Shown one piece after another: positions 26,165-33,845 of a stretch of 64,000 nt of DNA. Position 1 is the stretch's first letter. Every line of letters starts with the position of its first letter. Below the pieces are notes generated by a model that was not told the origin of the DNA, did no database searches, and saw only the letters and a list, made by a program, of their open reading frames with translations. Where the stretch lies: the NCBI GenBank assembly GCA_963677015.1, contig OY781533.1:1550001-1614000 (forward strand). The letters are read 5' to 3'. This DNA comes from G963556115 sp963677015. GTDB lineage: Bacteria > Planctomycetota > SZUA-567. The position numbers and the translations under genes were made by a program.

Positions 26165-27181
26165 TTATTTGAAGAGAATACAACGTACTTTATGTCCATT
26201 TGGGGCTATGGATTCAGCAATTTCGCCGGAAGAACATTCTGGTCTGGCTTCGGGACACCGTGGATGGAATGGACAACCTGCAGGCGGGTTGGCAGCACTG
26301 GGTATTTCTCCATGAAGTGGAATTCTTTTTCTTTTCTGAGCGGGATCTATAACCGGAATGGCACTGAGTAATGCTTTGGTGTACGGGTGGAGCGGATTTT
26401 CGAACAGTTCATCGACATCAGCTTCCTCCATAAGTTGACCGAGGTACATTACTCCAACTTTATGAGAAATATGGCGTACGACAGCAAGATCGTGGGTGAT
26501 GAACAGGTATGCGATACCTTTCTCTTTCTGCAGATCTTGAAGGAGATTGATAATTTGAGCCTGAATTGAGACGTCTAACGCACTGACTGATTCATCGCAA
26601 ACAATAAACTCCGGTTTTACCGCCAAGGCTCTTGCAATCGCAATACGCTGACGCTGTCCCCCGGAAAACTCATGCGGGTAGCGGTCGAGATATTCTTCTT
26701 CAAGACCGACATCCTTGAGAATCTGGAGTATTTCTTTCTTAATCTGTTCCTGTGATAAGTTCTGATGTAAAATAAGTCCCTCGGAGATAATATCGAAAAT
26801 GGTATGTCGGGGATTCAGGCTGGAAAAGGGATCCTGAAATATTATCTGCATTTGCTGACGGGTGTGCCTGAGTTCTTCAGGGTTCAGAGAACATAGATCT
26901 TTGCCGTTGAATGTAACTTGACCGGAGGTCGGCTCTATAAGCCGTAGTATTGTTCTGCCGGTAGTGGTCTTGCCACATCCGGACTCACCAACCAGTGAAT
27001 ATGTTTTGCCCTGAGCTATGGTAAAAGACAGGTCGTTTACAGCTTTCACTGATCCTCTGGCTGTATTGAAAAAGCCACTTTTAATAGGGAAAAATTTACA
27101 GAGATTTTTAACCTTGAGGACAGGTTCCGCTGTTTCTGATCTGATAGAAGCTATTTCATCCGTACTTGAACCTTGGCTCAT
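26165..27181 (-). CDS. Oligopeptide/dipeptide ABC transporter ATP-binding protein, OppF-type
   Basis: The 338-residue ATPase energises peptide or nickel import. It has Walker A GESGCGKTT, Q-loop IIFQDPFSSLNPR, signature FSGGQRQRIAIARAL, Walker B EFIVCDES and the C-terminal oligopeptide-type extension with LHPYTKALLSAIP and a Cys-rich PAGCPFHPRCP, which may bind an Fe-S cluster as in DppD/OppF-type proteins. Partner permeases and a binding protein are 23 kb away (50040-54259), and no OppD is in the window. The gene follows the GDP-fucose synthase-like gene by 5 bases, so they are co-transcribed. Confidence 0.92.
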   Translation of the reverse strand: MSQGSSTDEIASIRSETAEPVLKVKNLCKFFPIKSGFFNTARGSVKAVNDLSFTIAQGKTYSLVGESGCGKTTTGRTILRLIEPTSGQVTFNGKDLCSLNPEELRHTRQQMQIIFQDPFSSLNPRHTIFDIISEGLILHQNLSQEQIKKEILQILKDVGLEEEYLDRYPHEFSGGQRQRIAIARALAVKPEFIVCDESVSALDVSIQAQIINLLQDLQKEKGIAYLFITHDLAVVRHISHKVGVMYLGQLMEEADVDELFENPLHPYTKALLSAIPVIDPAQKRKRIPLHGEIPSAANPPAGCPFHPRCPEARPECSSGEIAESIAPNGHKVRCILFK

Positions 27182-27186
27182 GTTAC

Positions 27187-28161
27187 TTAGTTCCTGTTAT
27201 TAATAAACCACTCGACCGTTTCACTAATTCCTGTTTCAAGTTCTTTTTGTGCTGTAAAACCGAATAACTCACTGGCTCTAGTTGTGTCAAGGCAACGTCG
27301 TGGCTGCCCATTGGGTTTACTGGTATCCCAGATGATTTCTCCATTGAAACCTACTGCCTTCTTTATTAGTTCGGCAAGAGTTTTGATGTTAACTTCTCTT
27401 CCGGATCCTAAATTAACCGGTTCTGAACTGTTAAGGTGTTCGCTGGCCAGCAGCAGTCCGGCAGCAGCGTCTTCAACATACAGAAATTCCCGTGAGGGTG
27501 AGCCGTCTCCCCAGAGGGTAATATTTGCAGCGCTGCTCTCTTTTGCTTCCAGACATTTACGTATCATCGCCGGGATAACATGGGATGAATTCAGGTCAAA
27601 ATTATCTCTTGGTCCATAAAGATTTACCGGTAATAGAAATATGGAATTATAATTATATTCATCGCGGTATGCCTGACTTTGCACCAGCATCATTTTTTTG
27701 GCGAGACCATACGGAGCGTTTGTCTCTTCCGGATAGCCGTTCCAAATATCTGATTCCCGAAAAGGTACCGGGGTGAATTTAGGGTAGGCGCATATTGTTC
27801 CGGTTGCGACAAACTTATTTATTCCGGCTTTATAGCTTTCATGGAGCAAATTAACCCCCATCATCAGGTTGTCATAAAAAAAAGATCCTGGATGCTCACG
27901 GTTGGCACCTATACCGCCGACATTGGCAGCAAGATGAATGACAAGATCTACAACTTTGCCATTTCTGGATGTATCGGTTATAAGTTGTTTAATTGCTTCA
28001 GAATTACGCAGATCATACTTAATACTTCTAGGCACAATAATCTCTTCAGTACCTAATTCTGTTAGTTTTTCTACAACAAATGATCCAAGAAATCCGGCTC
28101 CACCAGTGACAATTACCCTTTTATCACTCCAGAATTTTGTATTCATATATATTTCTTTCAT
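27187..28161 (-). CDS. fcl: GDP-L-fucose synthase-like epimerase/reductase
   Basis: This extended short-chain dehydrogenase has the Rossmann motif VTGGAGFLGSFVVEKL, the catalytic Tyr-x3-Lys in APYGLAKKMM, HLAANVGGIGANREHPG, FVATGTICAYPKFTPVPFRESDIWNGYPEETNA and LPVNLYGPRDNFDLNSSHVIPAMIRK. This combination is typical of GDP-L-fucose synthase (epimerase-reductase making GDP-fucose from GDP-4-keto-6-deoxymannose). No GDP-mannose dehydratase gene is nearby, so a heptose or colitose relative is possible. The ATG at 28146 is an alternative start. It precedes the OppF gene by 5 bases. Confidence 0.85.
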   Translation of the reverse strand: MKEIYMNTKFWSDKRVIVTGGAGFLGSFVVEKLTELGTEEIIVPRSIKYDLRNSEAIKQLITDTSRNGKVVDLVIHLAANVGGIGANREHPGSFFYDNLMMGVNLLHESYKAGINKFVATGTICAYPKFTPVPFRESDIWNGYPEETNAPYGLAKKMMLVQSQAYRDEYNYNSIFLLPVNLYGPRDNFDLNSSHVIPAMIRKCLEAKESSAANITLWGDGSPSREFLYVEDAAAGLLLASEHLNSSEPVNLGSGREVNIKTLAELIKKAVGFNGEIIWDTSKPNGQPRRCLDTTRASELFGFTAQKELETGISETVEWFINNRN

Positions 28162-28284
28162 AATGAGCTGGTCATTTATATAATTGTAAACCTCAATATT
28201 TATTATAGTATTTCATTGATTAATGCAAGAACAAATGCAAAATAAAACCAACGTTGCCGGTGTAAGAACAGGGGAGAAGAAATT

Positions 28285-31146
28285 TTGATTATTGAGAGTG
28301 TGCAGATTGCCGGTTTTGGCTGCATTTCCGGAGAATATTTATTCGACGGAGGGCTCAATATTATTCTGGGCGAGAATGAAGTCGGAAAAACAACCCTCGC
28401 TGAGGCCATTCTGGCGTTGCTTTATGGTTTTAAACAGACGGGCAGGAAAAACGGTGGTTCTTCTTTTTTCAGGGATTACAGCCCGGTGAGAGGCGGGGCG
28501 TTTGCCGGCAGTATGGTTGTCAGTACCGATGCGGGAAGGCGACTGAATATCTGGCGTGATTTCTCTTCCGGAAAATTACGGGTAATTGAACTTGTGAGCG
28601 GGAAGGACATTACTCTTGAGTTCGCTGCTCCTCCTAACGGTGATTCGCTGGGGCAGATTCTAACCGGGCTGAGTTGTAGACAGTATCAGAAACTGGCTTT
28701 TCTTTCACAGGATGAACTCAACAATAACTGGGATTTTGTCGAGTTTACTGATGCGTTAGCGGCTATGTTCAGTACCGGTGATAAAGAGGGGGTAAGTCTG
28801 GAAAAGGCTAAAGCGCTGCTTGAAGATTCGGTAAATAACTATGACGGTATTACGGGTAAAGGTAAACTCAAGGTTGAAACCGAGATAAAACGTTTGAAAG
28901 ATAAAATTTCGGCAATTGATGCCGAAGTTTCAGAGATTGAAAATATCTACCGTAAAGCAGAAGTCAGATTTGAGGAAGCGGCAAATAAACAGCAGGTAAG
29001 CGCTAAAATTACCGAAACTATCCGCAAATATGATTATTGTATTTGTGTATTGCAGCGCCAGGATATTCAGAATAAGCTGGCTCAGAAAGAGGCATCACGT
29101 AAGGATCTTGCCTCCTGCGAGCAGGAAATAGCCGCGCTTTCTGGTCTTAAAAGTTATGATTTTAGCGGTAGCGAGAATATTACGCATATTTTAGCTCTTT
29201 TAAATGATAAAAAAGAACGCATTGCTGATATCAGGAGTATCAAAGATGCTAAAATAGAAAAGATGGAATATCTTGAAAAAAGGGTGAAGAATCTTGGTAA
29301 ACGTGAGAGCGTGAACAAGGAATATCTGTTACGTGTTGAGCAGGCTATTGCGGTATTGGAGAGTAATATCGGTCGTGAACGTTCTGTTCGTATTGATTGC
29401 CGTAATGCTGACAAGCTGCTGACTGATTCTGGAATAGATGTTGATAAACTCAGGCGGTTTACCTCATGGAAACGTGAGCATAAAGATGTTGAGGTTGAAT
29501 TTGTTGTAAATTATGAACGTATTCTGGAGCAGATTGAAGGTAAGGAGCAGCGACTGAAAAATGATATGCAGCAGCAGTTGCATGCAATTAAAGAAATCAA
29601 TGACGCACGTATGTACCGGTACCGTTTCAGCCGGAATAATCTGATTCTAGGCTGTGTCTTTACCGGGCTTTCGGTATTCTTTTTTGTCGCTATGGGATTT
29701 CTTCCGTTTATGCTTATTCCGGCGGTAGCGTGCCTCGGGTGGTCGGTTTTTGCGGCAGTGCGCCTTGTCGGGGTGCAGCGATTGCGTGCAGAAGAGGAAG
29801 AGAGGGTGACGGAAGAAATTATCCGGTTGCAGGTAGTGCTGGATAGTTTTGCCGAAAAGTATGCCAAAATGGACGAGAAACTAAATTCATTCGCGGAGAC
29901 AATCGGTATGAGTACCGAGGAGCTGTTGACGCTTATGCAAAAAATCATACATTCGCAGCGGGAGGTGGATTCATGGGGGCAGCGACTGGATCGGCATCTG
30001 GAGATAGAGACAATCATTACTGAATCTTATGAGACACTAAAAAATATTTTTTGTGAAATGGGTATTGCTGATGCTTCAACCGAGATTGATATTACTAGAG
30101 CCAGAGTTCTGATGCGTGAAATAAATGATGCGCTGGCACTTATTGAACAGTATCAGCAGTTACGCGGTGAACTGGATGATATTATAGAACAGGAATCTGA
30201 ACTTCTGGGTGAAATTTATACTTATAAGGCTGAACTGGAGGATATTTTCGCCGGGGCTGGGGTAGAGGTCGTCTTGGACGACTTTGAGGCGGCGCTGATA
30301 AATTATAAGAAGAAGGCGGAGCAATATCGTCATCTGCAGCATCTTGAAGAAGAAACCCTTCCTGCTCTTTTAACCTCTGCTGGTGATTTGTCTGAACTGG
30401 AGCGGCTGGAAATAGATATTGAGACCTGGAATAAGAGAATTTTGCGAATGGAGCAGGATGATCCCTGGTTGCAGGATTGCGTGCCGGAGCTGAGTATTCT
30501 TGAGTATGGTCAGGAAATTAAACTGGCGCGGCTGCGCCTTGAAGATACTCAGGGTGAGCTTGTTGACTGTGAAAGAGAACTGGCTGTAGAAGATGGGCGA
30601 CGGCGTGAACGCCTGCCGGTACTGATTGACGAACGGGAGGAAGCGATTTGTGCCTTGACTAAAGCGGAACGGTTTAATTCCTCATTATCAGTGGCTTTGG
30701 AAGTATTTAGCGAGATTGCCCGCGAATTACATTTGAGGTGGAGTCCAATATTTTCCGAGGAGTTTAATAATCTGGTCGCCCGGTTTTCAAGTCGACTCGA
30801 ATTTTCTCTTTCGCAGGAGCTTAGCTTATGTGCTGTGGAAAGAGGTAGCGGTATGCCGGTAGCCACCGAGGATATTGCGGCATATCTCTCAAAGGGCATG
30901 AGGGATCAGGTCTATCTTTCTTTACGACTTCTGCTGGCACAGAGGGTTGCCAAAAATGAAAGTATTCCGGTTATACTTGACGATCCTTTTATTAATGCTG
31001 ACGACCAGAGATTTATTGCCGGTATGGAGGAATTAAGAGAATTTTCCGCTCGGAAACAGATCTTTGTTTTTACCTGTCACCGGCTCCGACATGAGCAGCT
31101 GTGCCGGCAGTACCCGGATTATTCGGAGGCACTCCTTGAGATGTAG
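28285..31146 (+). CDS. YhaN/SbcC-like AAA ATPase with coiled coil and central membrane segment
   Basis: The start is TTG at 28285, with GGGGAG 8 bases upstream and no better ATG. The 953-residue protein is of the RecN/SbcC/YhaN class. It has an N-terminal ATPase half with Walker A GENEVGKTT (29-37), long coiled coils (about 165-440 and 500-820), and a C-terminal half with SKGMRDQVYLSLRLLLA and Walker B PVILDDPF (about 893-900). A hydrophobic pair of helices (about 450-490) breaks the coil, as in YhaN of Bacillus. YhaN works with the nuclease YhaO in DNA repair, but no SbcD/YhaO gene is next to it here. It converges with the DUF368 gene with a 1-base gap. Confidence 0.82.
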   Translation: MIIESVQIAGFGCISGEYLFDGGLNIILGENEVGKTTLAEAILALLYGFKQTGRKNGGSSFFRDYSPVRGGAFAGSMVVSTDAGRRLNIWRDFSSGKLRVIELVSGKDITLEFAAPPNGDSLGQILTGLSCRQYQKLAFLSQDELNNNWDFVEFTDALAAMFSTGDKEGVSLEKAKALLEDSVNNYDGITGKGKLKVETEIKRLKDKISAIDAEVSEIENIYRKAEVRFEEAANKQQVSAKITETIRKYDYCICVLQRQDIQNKLAQKEASRKDLASCEQEIAALSGLKSYDFSGSENITHILALLNDKKERIADIRSIKDAKIEKMEYLEKRVKNLGKRESVNKEYLLRVEQAIAVLESNIGRERSVRIDCRNADKLLTDSGIDVDKLRRFTSWKREHKDVEVEFVVNYERILEQIEGKEQRLKNDMQQQLHAIKEINDARMYRYRFSRNNLILGCVFTGLSVFFFVAMGFLPFMLIPAVACLGWSVFAAVRLVGVQRLRAEEEERVTEEIIRLQVVLDSFAEKYAKMDEKLNSFAETIGMSTEELLTLMQKIIHSQREVDSWGQRLDRHLEIETIITESYETLKNIFCEMGIADASTEIDITRARVLMREINDALALIEQYQQLRGELDDIIEQESELLGEIYTYKAELEDIFAGAGVEVVLDDFEAALINYKKKAEQYRHLQHLEEETLPALLTSAGDLSELERLEIDIETWNKRILRMEQDDPWLQDCVPELSILEYGQEIKLARLRLEDTQGELVDCERELAVEDGRRRERLPVLIDEREEAICALTKAERFNSSLSVALEVFSEIARELHLRWSPIFSEEFNNLVARFSSRLEFSLSQELSLCAVERGSGMPVATEDIAAYLSKGMRDQVYLSLRLLLAQRVAKNESIPVILDDPFINADDQRFIAGMEELREFSARKQIFVFTCHRLRHEQLCRQYPDYSEALLEM

Positions 31147-31147
31147 C

Positions 31148-32278
31148 TTATTTCTTTTTATCACTTTTGATGTTTGCCAGTTTTTCCAGCAGTATAACAA
31201 CAACAACCCCTGCAATAGCCATAAGAAGTGCATAGGCAATAAGAGGCTTCAGACCGCTTATATGGCTGATATATTCATTTGTAAGTACAGAGTCCTTGTA
31301 TTCGCTTACTTTGCAACTGAAGGTATCGGCGTAATTCCAGGGTAGAACCAGCGCTTCTTCTATAACTTTTTCTTTGTGACCGTCAATCACGTGTTTTATT
31401 AGAGCATGTTTCCAGGGCCAGATCTTGCGCATTGCACCCATCATCATTCCAACGAGCACGCACATGGTTCCCTGATACCATCTGGCAAGAAGCCATTTAA
31501 GAACCCGTGAGAAACCTATGATTCCGGAAATCTGTCCCAACTGAAAGATTACCAGCGCCCAGAAAGCGCCGGTTACCGCCAGAAGATCGTAGCTTTCTCT
31601 GAATTTGAAGGCGGCGGCGAGCTTGAGTGCGGTTACGAATGTCTTTATCGCTCCTGTTATATAGTAGTATTTGCCTAAAACCAGCAGCAGAAATGAGCCG
31701 CTGATTCCAGGAAGGATCATTGCACATATTCCGATTATACCGCAGAGGTATAAAAACCACCATTTTTCTGGTGTTGCAACAGGTATAAGTCCGCAAATTT
31801 TCCAGGCACCGAGAAATCCGAGAATTACCAGCATTACTTTGATGATACTCCATTGTTTTACTTCTTTGAAAACAATGAAGATTGATCCTAATATCAAACC
31901 GAAAAAACCTGACCATGTAAGTATCGGATGGTTTTCAAGGAGGCTGTGCATAAGACTGGCTGTAGAGAGAATTGCCAGACTTACACCGGAAAACAAAACA
32001 ACTATAAAACGGAGATGAACATGATTGAGAGCGGATTTAATGTTAAGTTTGACAACCTGTTTTAGAGCTATTAAATCAAATGAAGCGATGGCATTTATTA
32101 GGTCCTGATATACTCCGGTAATGAATGCAATTGTTCCACCGGATACTCCCGGGATGATATCGGCTGCGCCCATGCATATGCCCTTGATAAATAGAATCAG
32201 GGCATCAATATATGATGTTGGTCCGGGACTGGCAAGAAATGCCTGCTTCCAGCTGATTTTAGTCTGGTTGTTTTTCAA
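31148..32278 (-). CDS. DUF368 family membrane protein (PopT-type undecaprenyl phosphate translocase)
   Basis: The 376-residue polytopic protein has the two DUF368 signatures, GAADIIPGVSGGTIAFITGVY near 36-56 and MILPGISGSFLLLVLGKYYYI near 186-206, amid about eight to ten hydrophobic segments. Characterised DUF368 proteins (PopT) return the carrier undecaprenyl phosphate across the cytoplasmic membrane, supporting peptidoglycan and polysaccharide synthesis. The start is TTG at 32278, with GGAG 7 bases upstream. A soluble loop of about 60 residues lies before the final helix (about 340-362). Identification of the family is firm, and the function follows from it. Confidence 0.9.
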   Translation of the reverse strand: MKNNQTKISWKQAFLASPGPTSYIDALILFIKGICMGAADIIPGVSGGTIAFITGVYQDLINAIASFDLIALKQVVKLNIKSALNHVHLRFIVVLFSGVSLAILSTASLMHSLLENHPILTWSGFFGLILGSIFIVFKEVKQWSIIKVMLVILGFLGAWKICGLIPVATPEKWWFLYLCGIIGICAMILPGISGSFLLLVLGKYYYITGAIKTFVTALKLAAAFKFRESYDLLAVTGAFWALVIFQLGQISGIIGFSRVLKWLLARWYQGTMCVLVGMMMGAMRKIWPWKHALIKHVIDGHKEKVIEEALVLPWNYADTFSCKVSEYKDSVLTNEYISHISGLKPLIAYALLMAIAGVVVVILLEKLANIKSDKKK

Positions 32279-32458
32279 TTCAATTCTCCATGATCCGTTA
32301 CATGTAGTATAGCAGCTTATGTTGTATAAAAGTTAATTAAGTGTTTGAGTATAATAATGTTTGTAATAAATTCAATTGTATTCAAATAAAAACTCCTGAA
32401 TAATCGTAATTTACTTGACCTATATGTGAAAATAATGAAAATAATTATGATGATTTTT

Positions 32459-32487
32459 TTGAAGATAATTCTGTCCAGTCATATTTA
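32459..32487 (+). promoter_or_regulatory. Possible sigma-70 promoter of the GH13 gene
   Basis: TTGAAG (32459-32464) and TATTTA (32482-32487) are 17 bases apart. Transcription from about 32494 would leave too short a leader for the TTG at 32503 and a normal one for the ATG at 32530, which supports the latter start. Confidence 0.4.
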
Positions 32488-32529
32488 TCTTTTCAAATAA
32501 ACTTGCTTATCACCAGTAGAAAGTATACG

Positions 32530-33795
32530 ATGGAAACAAGTCTGCGAAATACTCCACCTGTGATCTATAACCTTTTCCCTCCAATTCTTGGCGATGTAAA
32601 AAACTGGCCTGGTCATGTTCAGCGTGCGGCCGGAATGGGTTTTAACTGGTGCTTTTTGAATCCAATTCATCTTGTTGGTGCTTCTGGAAGTCTCTATGCT
32701 GTCAGGGATTATTTTGAACTTAGTCCGATTTTCTTTGGAGCAAACAGTAAGGAAGCACAGTGGTCCAGATTTAAGAGATTTGTTGCCGAGAGTCGCGAGC
32801 TTGGTGTCGAGGTGATGGTTGATCTGGTTATTAATCATAGTGCATACGATAATCCGCTTACCCGGGATAAACGTGCGTGGTATAAGTTAAATTCTGACGG
32901 CAGTATTAAGAATCCCGGCTGTAAAGATAACTCTGCGCCAGGTGGCTGGGTTGTCTGGGGAGATCTTAACGAGTTTGATAATGAGAAATCATCTGCCCGT
33001 GATGAACTCTGGGAGTACTGGTGGCAGTTGGTAAAGAAATTTATCGATGTCGGTGTACGTGGTTTCAGGTGTGACGCGGCGTATCAGATCCCTAATCCTC
33101 TCTGGAAACTTCTGATAACCCGTGCACGCGAGATTGACCCGGAGATTACCTTCTTTGCCGAGAGTCTGGGTTGTTCGCTGGAACAGACAATGGGATTGGT
33201 TGAGGCAGGGCATGATTTTGTTTTTAATTCCGGGAAATGGTGGGATTATAAGGCCGACTGGTTTATCGAGCAGAATAATGCTCTTGTCAAAAAAAATGGA
33301 CGATCCATCGCTTTTCCTGAGAGTCATGATACCCAACGCCTAGATGTTGAATTTAACAGTGACCTGGATCGGATCAAGCAACACTATCTGTTTACGGCAT
33401 TGATTTCTTCAGGAGTGTTGATTCCTATTGGTTTTGAGTACGGGTTTAAAAAGAAACTTCATGTTGTGCATACCAATCCTTATGATTATGAGGGTGCAAG
33501 TTATGATTTGACTGATTATATCAGACAGATAAATGAGATGAAGATGAGCTATCCACTTTTATCATGTGATGGTTTGCTGGAAGTTGTAGATTCAGGCAGT
33601 TCCAGAGTTCTGGCTCTTGTAAAAAGTGCTGCCGGTCAATCCGAGAGGATGTTATTTGTTTTCAACCGTACCGATGCGGATATTGAGCTCGATTTTACTG
33701 CGCTTTTAGGCAGGATTGGTGCAAAGCAACTCGAGGAAACAGCAGGAGAAAAGCTGTCTCTCAAGCGTTATGGCTTTACTCTGTGCGCGGTGTAG
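32530..33795 (+). CDS. GH13 alpha-amylase family enzyme, GlgE-like
   Basis: The 421-residue enzyme is a GH13 barrel acting on alpha-glucans. The three catalytic residues are visible: nucleophile Asp182 in GVRGFRCDAAYQIP, acid/base Glu211 in FFAESLG, and Asp267 in FPESHDTQR. MVDLVINHS gives the first conserved region. DAAYQIP, FNSGKWWDYK and ESHDTQR resemble the core of GlgE maltosyltransferases (GH13_3), but the N- and C-terminal domains of GlgE are missing. I infer hydrolysis or transfer on short alpha-glucans. ATG at 32530 is chosen over TTG at 32503. The GH57 gene follows by 50 bases, so they form an operon. Confidence 0.85.
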   Translation: METSLRNTPPVIYNLFPPILGDVKNWPGHVQRAAGMGFNWCFLNPIHLVGASGSLYAVRDYFELSPIFFGANSKEAQWSRFKRFVAESRELGVEVMVDLVINHSAYDNPLTRDKRAWYKLNSDGSIKNPGCKDNSAPGGWVVWGDLNEFDNEKSSARDELWEYWWQLVKKFIDVGVRGFRCDAAYQIPNPLWKLLITRAREIDPEITFFAESLGCSLEQTMGLVEAGHDFVFNSGKWWDYKADWFIEQNNALVKKNGRSIAFPESHDTQRLDVEFNSDLDRIKQHYLFTALISSGVLIPIGFEYGFKKKLHVVHTNPYDYEGASYDLTDYIRQINEMKMSYPLLSCDGLLEVVDSGSSRVLALVKSAAGQSERMLFVFNRTDADIELDFTALLGRIGAKQLEETAGEKLSLKRYGFTLCAV

Positions 33796-33845
33796 AGTTG
33801 TAAAGTCTATTTGATGAATATCGTGTGTTATGAATTGGGGTAATT

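Noticed and set aside
29511..30017. 168-residue open frame on the minus strand inside the YhaN-like gene
   Set aside because: It is antisense to a well-supported coding region, is rich in Ser/Arg/Cys as reverse-frame shadows are, and has no recognisable motif.
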